Assembly: GCA_032622095.1 (NCBI GenBank)
Contig: CP136064.1
Span: 247,227,827 to 247,291,826 of the forward strand
Direction of reading: 5' to 3'
DNA: 64,000 bases
Origin: Siphonodentalium dalli
Taxonomy: Eukaryota > Mollusca > Scaphopoda > Gadilida > Siphonodentaliidae
Positions 21,359 through 33,613 of the stretch are shown in pieces; the stretch's first letter is position 1; the number at the start of each line of letters is the position of its first letter. A model generated the notes under the pieces. The model saw only the letters and a program-made list of their open reading frames with translations, was not told the origin of the DNA and did no database searches. The translations under genes and the position numbers were made by a program.

Positions 21359-23160
21359 TCAGTAGTACAGAAAGGGATCTTCCTCTCGGTCCTTCAGTTT
21401 AGATAAGAGATCTTTTTTTATGCAAAATTTCCGGTACTTGATGTCAATGGGTAGATGTACAGTTTTGTCAAGTCTATTCCAGAGTCTTATTCCTGTGTAG
21501 AAAAAAGACTTTTTCTCATAACAACTTACATGAGGGAGGATGAATTTCAGTTTACCTGACCGGGTTTCAGATTGATCAGCCTCATTGTCCGAAACATTTA
21601 TATCCCCTTCTTTATTTGATCGTTTGAAATGTTCATTAAAATATACTGGGGCTTGCTTATCTGAGATCTTCATAACCATTGTCAATTTCCTAAAGTTAAC
21701 TCTTTCACATACCGGCAGCCAATTTACTTTTAGAAATTCCGAATAGCCAATATGTGTCCTACAATTTAGATCTAAAATGTATCTTACTAGCCTATTCTGG
21801 GTTGCATGTAATCGGATCTTTGTTCTCTGCGTTAAGACTAGTGTACCAAAAGCTTGAACTATAGTCAAAATGACATTGAATGAGGGCCAAGGATAGAGTT
21901 CTTTTGCAGTATTGGTTGAGGTAAGATGCCTTTCTGTACAATAATTTCAACTTAGAGTTTGCCTTCTGCAATATGTGTGCTGCCATTAGTTCACCATTAA
22001 GATGGTGGTCTAAAATGGCCCCGAGATATGTTACGGAGTCACTGGATCTGATGGTCACGCCATCACAGCAAACACTCAGCTGGGATTTATTTTTCAATTT
22101 ATGTGGTAATCCGAAAAGAATTGATTCTGATTTTCCCAGGTGTAAAGATAGTTTATTATCCACCAGCCAAGCGCTCAGTTTGCTCAGTTCTACGCTGAGA
22201 GTTTGTTCAATGATGTGCACATCAGATCCAGAGACAATAAGGGCAGAGTCATCTGCATATAAGAGAAGTTGGCAAGACACAGCCATGGAAGCATCGTTAA
22301 CATACAGTAAAAACAGTAGAGGACCTAAAATATGGAGTACGCCACAGGAAATATCTTCAAAATCGGATAATGTACCATTTACATCAACAGCTTGGGATCC
22401 CCCATTCAGGTAGCTGTGAAACCACAGAAGTGCGCTTTCATCCAAACCGATAACCTTAAGTTTTTGCAATAAAATTTCATGATCTACTGTATCAAAAGCC
22501 TTTTGAAGGTCTATCAGGACCATACCTGTAAGGCTACCCTTGTCCATCTAACTACGAATTTGATCTGTGAGGTATAACAGACATGTGTCTGTTGAAAACC
22601 CTGACCTAAAACCAGATTGGTAGCCATATAATAAATTTTGTTTTTGTAAATATTCCTCAAGTTGTTTGTATACAATTCTTTCTATTATTGTTGAGGCTAA
22701 ATTCAGTACGGAGACAGGTCTGTAATTTCCAGGCTGTGTCTTCTCCCCCTTATTATAGATTGGTACGACCCTAGCTCTTTTGAGCTCTTCTGGGACATGC
22801 CCATTGTGAATAGAAAGATTCACTATATGGGTGAGTGGAGATGTTAAAACAGCAGCACCATCCTTCAAAAATCTTGCCGGTATCCCATCGGGGCCCGTGG
22901 CTTTGGATGAGCACAGACTTTCTAGTATCTTATGAACTTCATCTTCATCAACAACATGCAGTTTAAGTTTGTTGATGGGATCTACTTTGCTTCTATATTA
23001 GTTAACAAGAGTCAAGTTGTTGAAGATACCAGGAGCCTTTGTGAGTTTATTCAGAAGATTAGATGATATATTGCAAAAGAAATTATTGAATTCTTTAGCA
23101 ATGATCACTGCATTAAAGCAAACTTCTTCATTGATCTTTAGAGCATAGTTAGTTTTCTTA
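21359..23160 (-). pseudogene. LINE ORF2, reverse transcriptase portion, broken
   Basis: RT fingers and palm: RARVVPIYNKGEKTQPGNYR then SVLNLASTIIERI (22,548-22,868); a stop; then LIDLQKAFDTVDHEIL, a GVLHILGPLLFLLYVND block (normally GVPQGS) and the catalytic YADDS near 22,250. A frameshift around 21,800-21,860 leads to the C-terminal tail with LWNRL, stopping at 21,359. The damaged GVPQGS motif shows it could not be active even without the stops. Confidence 0.9.
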
Positions 23161-23171
23161 CTGGTTTTTTT

Positions 23172-24350
23172 TTATGGACAACCAAGTTTTTTCAATAATT
23201 TCCATAGCTCTTTAGGTCTGTTTCTATTTGCATCTAATTGTTTGGTAAAATATGTTAACTTTGCATCCCGTATCATATGTTGGGCTTTATTTCTCAGGTT
23301 TTTATAAGACTCTAAGTCAGTAATTTCTTTTGACTTTCTGTATTTATGAAGCATTAAGTTTCTATCTTTAATAGTTGTTAGAATGTCTGAGCTCATCCAT
23401 TCCTCGGTACCCCCCTTTATCCTAACATCTTTCATAGGTGAAATATCATTTATCACGGATAGCAGATTCTTTTTAAAGAGAAGCCAGGCCTGTGTAACAT
23501 CATTACAACAAATGACTTCCATCCAGTCCACATGTGTTTGCAGTTTATCACAAAAATCTGAAATTGAGTAGTTCTTGAGACTACGAGTCTTTATTGTGTT
23601 ATGCTCATATGATCTTGCTTTAGTCTTCTTTCTATTGCAAAAAATCATGCTATGATCACTCAGGCCAATGTCAATGACACCGGACTGTGTGATCATAGAA
23701 GGATCTGAGGCGAAAATTAAGTCAATGAGTGAGGATGAGTTTTGACTAATTCTGGTAAAGTCTTTTATTAATTGACTGAGGCTAAAAAGCCTTTTGATAG
23801 TATCAACGTTCTTATGAAGGGAACTGTGAGTTGACTTGTTTGAGACGTCAACGTTAAAATCACCCAAAAGAATTACCTCAGAATCTATGAAGTCATTTTC
23901 GAGGCCAAGCTTCTCTAGTTTATCAAAGAAATCATACTGTCTTGGTGGGCGATACCATACCCCAATCAATAAGGGTTTACTCTTGGGGAAAAGTATGTCT
24001 ACCCAGCATGCTTCTATACCCTCTGTGGTTAGGCTATCTCTAACATTAAAATTTAAAGAATCATGTATATAGAGACATACACCTCCGCCTTGTCTATTAC
24101 AAATGACAGAATATTTATCAATCTTGATTTCAGAATTTGTTACAGATGGATCTAACCAGGTTTCAGAAAATGCCAAAATTTGTGCCTTTGATTCTTCCGC
24201 AAAATATCGGAGTTCGTCGATCTTATGTAAAATACTGCGGCAATTAAGATGAATCACTTTAAGACCATTTGATTTGAAAATATCATATGACATGTCATGC
24301 AAATTGATGTTGATAGATTCGTTTGCGTCAATGAGTGTTTCCGACTGCAA
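23172..24350 (-). pseudogene. LINE ORF2, endonuclease portion
   Basis: Apurinic/apyrimidinic-like endonuclease that nicks the target for reverse transcription. Motifs in order: VIHLNCRSILHK, LAFSETWLD, GGGVCLYIHDS, IGVWYRPPRQY, LLGDFNVDVS, SLIDLIFASDPS and GLSDHSMIFC. A linker follows, ending PKELWKLLKKLGCP. The frame stops at 23,172 beside a run of T at 23,164-23,173, a likely frameshift that separates it from the RT. The endonuclease itself is intact over 392 residues. Confidence 0.9.
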
Positions 24351-24389
24351 GTCAATGACATCTTCATCAAAACAGTTTAGACCGGGTAG

Positions 24390-24722
24390 TTATTTAAACA
24401 AACACGGAGTACAGCGAAAGTTCAGGTCTTCGAGGAACTCTTGATAGTGGTGGTACTTCGTATTGTTTATTCCACAGCATCTTGTGTGCGTCCAGATTCC
24501 GCATCCATCACAGTCAACGGCTTTACTTGATTTTATAACGCCTTTTGAACAGACGGAGCATGGGTATTTGAGAGTTCTTCCACCTGGAACGTGCGTCGCG
24601 TTTCCCACGGCAGCGGCCAACTGAGTAAGGGCAATACATAACCAAGACAGTCGCAACATTGTCGATAAAGTTAGAAGAAATCCCAAAGATTGTTGAAGAA
24701 TTTTCACATGTAACAGCAGCAA
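24390..24722 (-). CDS. LINE ORF1 with PHD-type zinc finger
   Basis: 110 residues. After a hydrophobic N-terminus (about residues 10-40) there is a Cys-rich module: CSVC at about 55-58, CDGCGIWTHTRCCG in the middle and CTPC at the end, a C4-H-C3-like PHD pattern. PHD fingers are found in ORF1 of several CR1-like LINEs and may bind chromatin or RNA. The start chosen is the first Met; the ORF sits just upstream of the endonuclease ORF, separated by about 40 bp. Confidence 0.75.
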   Translation of the reverse strand: MLLLHVKILQQSLGFLLTLSTMLRLSWLCIALTQLAAAVGNATHVPGGRTLKYPCSVCSKGVIKSSKAVDCDGCGIWTHTRCCGINNTKYHHYQEFLEDLNFRCTPCLFK

Positions 24723-24747
24723 AAACTCATGAGATAGTATCAGCCAA

Positions 24748-25025
24748 TCAATAGGTTAAGAGTCCTGTATGGAGCTTCAAAGCGTGTTTCCTTTGTACTG
24801 GACTTACCAGGTAAATGAACAGTTCAACATCCAGTGGATACATCATATAAAGTAATTTAATGTAAGTAAAGAACGTCAAAGTATGAAGAAGATTTCCGAA
24901 AATATGAAGGCCGCCATGTTGGATTTTCATTTGATTGACCGACCTTTCAGTGCAGCAAACCACTCCAAATGTCACGTTAATGTGCAAACTTGACCACCAC
25001 TCTCCAGCTATGTAGATTTCCACAA
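24748..25025 (-). other. LINE 5' leader
   Basis: 5' region of the LINE between its insertion point and ORF1. A 91-residue ORF is present but shows no domain. Confidence 0.5.
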
Positions 25026-26569
25026 ACCATCATAATATAAACAAACACCATAAAAGTAACTTTTTATGCCTTTGTTTACATCACAATGGTCAAACAAATG
25101 ACAATAACATAATGTTTATGCGATATTTCTTATTTGTATACGGACAAAGTCTGTCTACATTTTGACGCTGAAATTTAACTTTAACCCCTCTTTTAAGGGG
25201 TTTTCCAAATTTAAAGAGCGTTTCGTGATTAAATAAGTTATTCAATATCGCAATTAATCCTACCATGAAATATGCGAATTAAAATTAGTCATATAGGTAG
25301 GTATGACTCTGAGAGATATGATGCCACATTTGTAGGGTAAAACTGGAACTCACCGTCCAAGACGGCCGTCAAAATGGCGGCTGAAAGAGGAAATTTGACG
25401 TTTTTTCACTAATATCTTCTAGATAAGGTTCGCTGTGTGGAACTGGTTTGGAGATGGGACTTTATTTTGTATTGTTCGTGTTAACTGATCATTAGAGCAA
25501 TGAAATATGCCATTCGTGTGATTCCAGTCCCTTCCGATCCCTCAATAATTCGATTATACAGAACTCGGTATGACATTTCACCGAAAATCACCGTTAGGAT
25601 TCTAGTCATATTTTAACAAGAAATTGACAGAACTGTGCAAATTAAGTGAGGCATACAATTAATTACGAATATTTGAACTCAATCAACAAAAATTGTCACT
25701 TTGTCGTAAAATGGCTGCCAAAATGGCGGCCAAAACCTGGAAAATGGTAAATATTGCCCCAGCATGCCATGTAATCGCTTACAAGTTGTGATTTACGAAT
25801 ACAATTGGCTATGCTGTCTACATTAAATTTTAGCATTTTTGATGCACATTTGTTAAGTGTTACTAATGTAACCAATGACATTTCCAGAAGTATTGGATTT
25901 TTATATCACAAGCTTGACATCAAAATTGGCAAAAATTTACTTTTCGAGTCTGGACCATTAATTCAAGTAAATGGGACTATCTTTGGTATCAAAGATGTTT
26001 ATTGTTTTTGGTAATTTTGTTTTACATATATCCCGAGTAGTATTCTCTGTTCCCAAGAGTTAGCAAATTGTAACTCACTTGGTTAGTAACCATATTACTT
26101 AATCCACTGACTACTACGTGTTTCATTCTCGTTGTCCCTGTACCTTCTGGGGCATGATTAATTCATTTAAATGATGTACTGTAGTGTGGATTTTTGCCAA
26201 AAATGTCTTTTGGGACTCTGGCCATATATTTTAACGGAAAAAGGCAGAATGTCTAAACGGAACAGAGTGAAACCATATTAGCATAAAAAATCAACTTAAT
26301 GATATGGTGTATATCAAAATGGTAGCCAGGGAGTTATTGTATGGTCATGAATGGTGCGAAGGAGTAGCCTATACGGTGATGGGGTGGTGTGTCCATGGTG
26401 AGATGCATATGTATACAAGGGGTGACTGTATGGTCATGTGTGAGGTGATTAGCTATACAAGGATTATGTGTATGGTTATTGGAGTGGTGTATTCAGTATA
26501 GTACAGTAGGTAGTCATTGTATGTCTCTTTCTTCGGTCTATAGCATGACATTAACCAATGCCCGTGTGA

Positions 26570-27265
26570 TTTGTGGTACAATTCCGAATATCTAGGGTGA
26601 CACCCCATAGTTTCGAATGATCAGTAGGGGTGATTTTATAGATATAAAGTGCTAGTGGTTTCTGGCGCCATTCATGTGGTATGTATATTAAGACAAGGTG
26701 GGATATGAATTTGTGTAATTTTAGAAGGTGTTCTAGACTGATGAAAAAAATAAGTGCAAGTGACCTTGACCCCACCCACAGACAGCAGTGGCGTTTTCTG
26801 CGAAACAGTGGCTCTAGATACTGGGTCCATATTTTAGCACCCAAAATTTGTCATCTGCATTAAAAAATTATTTTCTGGTATTTTTAACGGCGAAAGTTTG
26901 AATTTTTTTCACATTGATGTTGGAAGCCAGAGGCCTTTAAACCAACATAGGTGACCATGCTTGAAAAAAATCTGGTATTCGTGCCCCTTGGGTATGAAAA
27001 TGTATTATTTTGGTCATTTTTTGAATAAAAATCACATTTTTAATCAAAAGATCAAGGGCCATAACTATTGATCGCCTATATATTATGGAAGTTATGTATC
27101 AAATTCTGAATGCCTATTCTGTACTAATTTCAGGCATATATATATATTGTCTATATGGTTTGCATGGGATCATAATCCAGATAAATTTCAATGAATCTAT
27201 GGGCCCCCTATTTTTTGGCCCATTCCTGTTGAAACTGTGGAGTGTCACCTAGAATTGTACCACAA
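26570..27265. mobile_element. Foldback insertion within module BD
   Basis: TGTGGTACAATTC followed by TAGGGTGACAC and CATAGTTTC (26,571-26,613) is mirrored by GAAACTGTGG, GTGTCACCTA and GAATTGTACCACA (27,230-27,264). The 0.7-kb interior is non-coding. It lies in the part missing from the other copy. Confidence 0.55.
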
Positions 27266-27349
27266 AACGACGTTCGTGTCTCCATGGGAATACATGATAT
27301 TGACCAATCAGGACGAGCCTTGTATGTAGGTTTAGGCAAGGTCGTATTA

Positions 27350-27481
27350 CAAGTGTATATATATAGTGACTGTATGGTAATGTGTGGGATATACATGCCT
27401 ACATTGGGTGACTATTGTCACGGATGCGTGTATATGTATGCATATGTTGGCTGTATGATCACGTATGGGACTGCGGGTGTA

Positions 27482-27528
<47 letters not shown>

Positions 27529-27730
27529 TGGTTGTATGCTTATGTGCAATGTATATAGGTGTACATGGAATGACTGTATCATGATTGTTGAAGTGTACAT
27601 GCATACCTGGAGCATAGCTGGATGGTCTTTGGTGGTGTATGGGTATATATGAAGTGCCCATGTGGTCATGGTTGCATATGTGATGTATATGCATCTCTAC
27701 CATATTACGTTATGGGGTGTAATGTTATGT
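27350..27730. repeat. Degenerate TGTATGGTCATGTG minisatellite with an (AT)n tract
   Basis: Imperfect units of 40-50 bp built on TGTATGGTCATGTG and GTATATATGCAT occur here and also at 26,330-26,500. A pure AT run lies at about 27,484-27,526. ORFs rich in YIYIYI come from it. Confidence 0.7.
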
Positions 27731-28936
27731 ATATTACGTGATGTCATTGGCGAACAATGGGGAGCCTCGCCCTGAATTATATTCCTAATAGGTGTATTAC
27801 CGCATAGTATGTTAATTAAAGTGCAGGTAGTAATAATTAAGACCACCCGATATATGTTTATTAACCACGCTTAATCTGGTCAATGTAGTCTAGAGTGTTC
27901 AAAGAAATAACACCGCAGACGAAGCGGTTGCTAATTTTGCTCCCGACGTCAATCAGAGCGTAAGCCCTCCTCTTTGCTAAGAATAGTCGGCCTCTTTCGG
28001 AGAACTTCGGAAATGACGTCACAAGTTGAAGACGTATTTCCCCCAGTGCGCGAATGTAAACAACGAATGTTTTAAAGATATGTTTCGATAAAACACTCAC
28101 GTTTTCGAGTACTTTGCGTTTAATTTGGAGCCAGAATATGATTAAAGTTTTCTACACGCTGTACACGCAGTGCTTTCTTGTGAGTAGCAGCTATTGCATT
28201 CGTCAGATCGCAACCAAATGACGAAATACTGACATCACTGTGGGAAAAATGTGTTAGTTTATTCCACAGGCCTTCTAATTTCTAAACAGTGATAATTGAG
28301 TGATAAATATTTTTTGAATTAATTAGTCCACTTACCGTAATATAGAGAATAGATGAATTAAAATTTGTATTTATTAAGATCTCAGTCACTGTTTAGAAGG
28401 CCTGTACACGTGGTTTCTTCAGAAATAAAAAAAAATCAAACTTCGAACAACTGTACAGGCCTATTCACAGTACTGGAAGTTTGCTTTTGGTGTGTTCAGT
28501 TGCTCCCAAAAGCATCGTGAGTGAGTTTTCACTTGATGGCAATTTGAATTTAAATCCAGGTGTTGTCACAAAATTTTATTAAAAAATTAAGTTTCTACAT
28601 GTAGTAACTGGTGTTTGGGATTCCGTGTGGAGGGGCAGTAGTGGTGGGTATATGTTAAAATGATTGTATTCTCAGTTTTTGAATTCATTTCCCTGAAATT
28701 ATAAGAAGTTTATGTCCTCAGGTAAACAAATATTTCAAAAAAAAAATGGCACAGCACTTAATCTGCCAAACATTGGTATTTACATGTATATCAAATTCAC
28801 GGGGCAATAATTAAGTTAAACATGTAGTGAGGCATCCACAGCTAAGCACTGTAAGTGCATGTAGCCATTTTCCTGTTTCACCCTCTCTGCATGCTGGTCA
28901 ATAAAATAAGACTCATTTAAATTCAAAAACCTTTGT

Positions 28937-29005
28937 ATGACTATATTGTGGCAAATATGATTCAGTGGGTGATATATTGTGGCAAATATGATTCAGTGGG
29001 TGACT
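28937..29005. repeat. Short tandem duplication
   Basis: ATATTGTGGCAAATATGATT followed by CAGTGGGTG appears twice head to tail. An (AT)n run follows at 29,033-29,064. Confidence 0.8.
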
Positions 29006-30246
29006 GTTCTTCATTTCAAGATCTCTCGCTCTCTATATATGTATATATATATATATATATATATCAAGGAACTTCTAGCTCAATCTCATCAGCTATTTAT
29101 CACGGTCATGCAACTACTATTGTCAGCATTCTGTGTTAGAATATCATGTACCGTGGTTCCGTCTCCAGTTTCCAGACATTAAGACCACCTGCAATTAACA
29201 GATTCGAACATCTTACAATGGGGATGGGGAATCAGTGCTAAATTGAGTACTGGTCAGTACATACACCACATACCAATACATTAGGTATATAGCCGTATAA
29301 TGTGTATAATTGTATATACGCCTAAAATGTTGGAAGCATCATGTATCAAATGTTAATTGATTTGTCCCTATCTCAAGGCCAAAGTCAAAATTATTTGTGG
29401 TTAAGGTTTTCCTTACCTACCCTATTACCCCCCCCCCCCCAACTCTAAAGTTTTGTCATGCTTTTCATGAAATTTGTTCTCAATTTTGTATATAAAAAAC
29501 AAAACATAAACTTCAGTGCCTCAATCTGAATGGGATTTTCTCTGTCAAAGCATTGTGCTTATCACAGTTTATACCAAGAAAATCAAAATTAGGCTGATCT
29601 AAATATTTTAGAAGACACGAAAAGCCATATGAAAATGTCAAAGTATAATAACAAAATAATTAAAAAATACACACAGACCGTAAATTTTACATTTTGTTTT
29701 TCTTTGTCATGTAACACTGAATATGTTTCAGACTTAATAGTATCTGAAGTGAAACCGTGATGTGAATTAATTGTGTTGCCTTTTGTGGGGCAAAGAAAAT
29801 CCTGAATTTAAACTAAACAAAAAGAAATGGAAATCCATTGTCTACCACTTACCTCTACAGGTATTCATTTCTAAAAGTTCTCGTGAAGCTGTCAGTGAGA
29901 CATAGATAGACTGCATGAGTGTCTGGATTTTGACGGAATTATCGCACGAGATTTGTTGGCGGAGCGATACCTCGAGTGCTGAACGCGCAACAGGTCATAA
30001 CTGCAGCCCCATAATTACATCGACGCGTCATCGGTTTCGGAAAGAAGAAAGCGTAATGTTTTGGGCGCATTTGGACTCGCGCAGGATTGACTTAATAAAT
30101 CATCATGTTTCAATATAAAGAGCCTCGTTGTTCCTGTTAACTTTGCCAAGGGCGCTATGGGATATTTTGGGCTGGTTTTGTCACGATACACTTTTCGATT
30201 TAAATACATTTACAAAAGTGGCTTTTTCGCTAAATGTATATAAATA

Positions 30247-30296
30247 TAAGGATTAACTGTCATGTGGAAAACAGTCCACATGACAGTTAATCCTTA
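30247..30296. repeat. Perfect 22-bp inverted repeat with 6-base loop
   Basis: The arm 30,247-30,268 (TAAGGATTAACTGTCATGTG and two more bases) is exactly complementary to 30,275-30,296, with AAACAG between. It lies in left-arm-specific DNA of module A, so it may be the trace of a small foldback element. Confidence 0.9.
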
Positions 30297-31188
30297 TACT
30301 AATCTGAATTATTGTAAAACGTGCGTATAATTCCCATATTCACAGAGAGATGAAATGCGATCTTATTGAGAATTTATAATTGACTGGTCAGTCATTGCAG
30401 TTAAATTCAATTCAATTTATTGTATAACTCATCGTCGTGTATTGACATAATTGAGAGTAATATAATAAATACAATTAATATATTATAAATTATTGCATTG
30501 CATATGCTTGGTGTACATTTGAAATATAAGTGTAGTGTTTTTGACCAAATATATATACACGTGTATATAATAATTATATGTGTACATAATATGTGTATAT
30601 AGTCATTTCAATTTGTTTGTTAATTTTAAATGGGGGGGAGTAGGATAAAGAAACAAATAATAATGATGAATTATGATCCGCGGGATATGGACGTTATATT
30701 TTGGACTTTGTTAATATACAAAGCGAGGTTTACCAGTGTTCGTCTATTGCCATAATTAAACAATTCGGCTAGTTTAAATATGTTCGGTCTTCTGTAGTAA
30801 TAATTAACGTAAGTCACTAGCAAAAACCGAAGCAAAATGTGTATATTTTATTTTAAACAGAATTCGCCGACGAATTATAATAGCGCTGGGCTTCCCACAT
30901 CTAACAATGATTAAATATTCTGAAGTTTTATTGAGAAATCGAAAATGAAAGTACAATCAGCCAACAGAGTGCATGCATGGACCTACATTATATGACCCCG
31001 CTGCCATCTGGACTGGTAACATGCATGGACGCGTCCGAACTTTTGGGCGAATAGTTATTTACTTGAGTGATCGATTCCATTTTTAACCAACGAGGGGTAG
31101 GCCTATATTAATATGATATCGCATATGGTTATCATTGCGAACTCGAACAGGTCTAACAAATACACGTGTTCCGTACATTGGGCCACAT

Positions 31189-31272
31189 AGGGTGCTATGA
31201 AGCGTATTTTGTTCTTTATAAATATTTAAAGGGTGCTATGAAGCGTATTTTGTTCTTTATAAATATTTAAAT
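31189..31272. repeat. Direct tandem duplication, about 41 bp
   Basis: AGGGTGCTATGAAGCGTATT with its following 21 bases occurs twice in a row. The right arm has a single copy near 38,350, so this duplication happened after the two arms separated. Confidence 0.9.
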
Positions 31273-31389
31273 AAAAATGAATCGCTTTGGGTTGGCCGAA
31301 TGTGCATGTATCAATAATGCTGCGGCAATGCTGGGTAGAAATAATATATTGATTGATCGTGATCCTCGCCAGCCGACCTTGTAAATTCC

Positions 31390-32533
31390 ATGCGCGGACT
31401 TTTCAAATCTACGTATTTTGATCAGTAGCTGGGTTTTTTTTTTTAAAGCACATGGCTCACAATAAAAATGTAAAATGTTTTCCGCGATAGGCATACAAAA
31501 ATACTCATTGAAAAAAAATAAAAAATTAGCAGATAAATATGAAGAAGAAAAAAATATGAAAATTAATTGGCTGAAGCGAAATTTTTTACGGACTAAAACA
31601 AAATTGTGAAGCCCCCATGCCTCAGAGGAATATATCGCAAAAATCACTGAAAAACGCCAAATCTAGTGATGCCAACTTGATGATAAAAGCTGCTCGAGTA
31701 GGCAGGCGGTCCCATGAGAAATTAGTTAAACAACAGAGGGACGGTGATTGTTCATAAAGCCCCACAAACAGTACAAATAATGTTCAGATATTGTACTTAT
31801 ACTACATAGGGCTAATATTTATAATGGCCAACAAATGTGGACTAAATCACGAAAAAGTACCGTACCCAATATTCTACAGTGGTTGAGGTATCAATTAGTT
31901 ATGGTATTAATTTATTTCTCTGAAAGATGTGGGCAACTGGGTATATCAGTCTATCAGAAACACACACAATCACCCTGTACTATTAATATCGCGCCCCGTA
32001 CTCTTATTTATATGGACCCCCCCCCCCCTGTACCTTTATTTCACCCCGGCTATTATTTGGATCCCGATCGAGAGTAGTGCTACAATCTCTCTGCACCGTC
32101 CAAATTATTTCTAGAATGTTACATTGTTGCCGGAATTTGGTGGATCTGTGACATTTGATAAACAATTATGACAGTTCAAACTCTGATCGGTGAATTGTCG
32201 ATATGTACGGTAGAAAGTCTATCGCAAATCCGAAATCACAATGTCGCAGACAACAACAAAAATAGAACAGCTTAACATCGAAATGCATGCTGCGTCGACC
32301 AATTTTGATCAACGTTACACAAACAATGCAGTCTTCAACTCGTGACGTCACAAGTGCGGAACGTCGCTTTCATGATTTCGCCGATTCAAAAATATTTTTC
32401 CGTGACGTCGTCTTTGATGACGCGCTGTATCAAAACAGTTTTGCAGAAGCGACTTTTACTCTGCAGTGGGTCACTATTTGGAGTTGAATTACATAAATGC
32501 GCGCATATAACCGAAATAGTCGCGACCTACACT
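31390..32533. other. Spacer, no recognised feature
   Basis: Between module A and the TTAA-bounded C2H2 element. Contains a C-run near 32,021 and several GTGACGTC (CRE-like) octamers at 32,340-32,410, but no gene. Confidence 0.45.
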
Positions 32534-33228
32534 TTAAAGGGACACGATGCATTCTGTGTGAATATTAAAGGGAGACAATGCGCTCGCAATGCGTGAATGT
32601 TAAAGGGACGGCACTCTCGGTATGATAATGTTAAAGCGACACGAGGTACTCATAAGGACACTCGGCACTCACTTTGGGTGAATGTTAAAGGGACACACGG
32701 CACTCGCAGTGGGTGCAAGTTAAAAGGACACACAACAAAATTTTAAACTTCAAAATTTCAAAAAAAGATTAAACACTTACAAAACTTAATTTTTTTCAAA
32801 AATAAAAAAAAAATGTTAAAACTTAAAAAAAAAAATCCTAAATTGAAAATAAATTGTAATTTAAAAAATGTTTTTTTTCTTAAAAAAAAAAAAAAATACA
32901 AAACTTTAAAAAAAAAAAAAAAATTGAAACAAAATTGAAATGTTCAAAAATTAAATAAAATTATAAAATTAAACAAAACCAAATTAATTTAAAAAAAAAT
33001 AAAAATTATTTCCAAAAAAAAAAAAAAAAACTTCAAATATTTCAATTTTTTTTAAATCTTTCAAATTGTTCACGAATTATGATATCATTTTACCAATTTA
33101 AAAACTTTAAATTTTCGGGCTCTTAATGTACCTTTTATCAATAAGTATATTTCGTATATCTTCTCTCCCACCCAAATATGAACATATAACGAAGACGGGA
33201 ATAACATTTTGATGAAGTTAATTGAAAT

Positions 33229-33320
33229 TTAATCATTGTCTGAATCTTCGACCGTTAGATTTATTTCTAGGAGTTTCTTGAATTTTCTCATCACTTCATC
33301 CGCATCCCATTCATTATTAT
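33229..33320 (-). pseudogene. C-terminal 28 codons of a second, inverted copy of the C2H2-element gene
   Basis: Reading the left arm on the minus strand from 33,320 gives NNEWDADEVMRKFKKLLEIN, then LTVEDSDND and a stop at 33,229-33,231. The facing right arm starts the same way (NEWVADEAMR, about 34,124) directly downstream of the C2H2 gene, but lacks about 53 bp and stops early. The arms are therefore inverted duplications of the gene's 3' end plus its downstream array. The left copy preserves the better tail. Confidence 0.6.
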
Positions 33321-33613
33321 ATCCACTCGGCACTGTGGATGAATGTTAATAGGACACAACAAAATTTTAAACTTCAAAAATTGCCAAAAAAGATTAAAAA
33401 CTTACAAAACTTTATTTTTTTCTCCAAAAATAAAAAAAATGTTAAAACTTTAAAAACTGAATTTTTTCAAAACATTTAATTTTTTTTTAATTTTTCAAAA
33501 ATAAAAAAAAGAAGAAAATAAACGTACGATTAACGCGGCGGGTGTATACGAAACCATATTCTCACTTCTTTTCGCTGATATAAGGGCGATCGTTCTTCCA
33601 ATAATTCGAGATA

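Larger units (their letters stand above)
20721..25025 (-). mobile_element. CR1/L2-like non-LTR retrotransposon, nearly full length
   Basis: A 4.3-kb element on the minus strand inserted in a MITE, with ACCAT (20,716-20,720 and 25,026-25,030) as probable target duplication. Order from its 5' end: leader, PHD-finger ORF1, apurinic-like endonuclease, reverse transcriptase, 3' UTR. The 3' terminus on the minus strand ends AAATAAATCAATCA, a short ATCA-type tail as in CR1/L2/Jockey-group elements rather than poly-A. Several frameshifts and stops show it is inactive. Confidence 0.9.
20432..25165. mobile_element. TTAA MITE family 1, copy 4, split by a LINE
   Basis: Left part 20,432-20,720 and right part 25,031-25,165 join into one MITE if the LINE between them is removed. 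The paired CGCTCTTTAT motifs are at 20,660 and 20,702. The right end is missing: at 25,166 the sequence switches abruptly to the start of the module at 25.2-27.8 kb. Confidence 0.85.
25166..27811 (+). repeat. Module BD, left copy (interrupted)
   Basis: Sequence 25,166-26,455 plus the short 27,764-27,811 matches, inverted, 34,795-36,206. It starts CTGAAATTTAACTTTAACCC, contains a tandem AAAATGGCGGCC motif near 25,720, and ends at TATG before TTAA at 27,812. About 1.3 kb (26,456-27,763) is present only in this copy. The ORFs shared by both copies (such as the one at 25,696-25,881) lack domains. It has no TIR or transposase that I recognise. Confidence 0.85.
27816..31389 (+). repeat. Module A, left arm (inverted copy at 38,217-43,882)
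   Basis: Starts TTAAAGTGCAGGTAG and ends GACCTTGTAAATTCC, matching the reverse complement of 38,217-43,882. It lacks the three MITEs found in the right arm and instead shows empty sites at 28,643-28,650, 28,816-28,819 and about 30,911-30,934. It has its own extra DNA at about 29,915-30,815. A domain-less ORF at 27,861-28,100 (minus) is conserved in the other arm. No transposase or other gene recognised. Confidence 0.9.

Noticed and set aside
27347-27703. Tyr/Ile/His-rich ORFs around 27.4-27.7 kb and 36.3-36.7 kb
   Set aside because: They translate AT microsatellite and minisatellite DNA.
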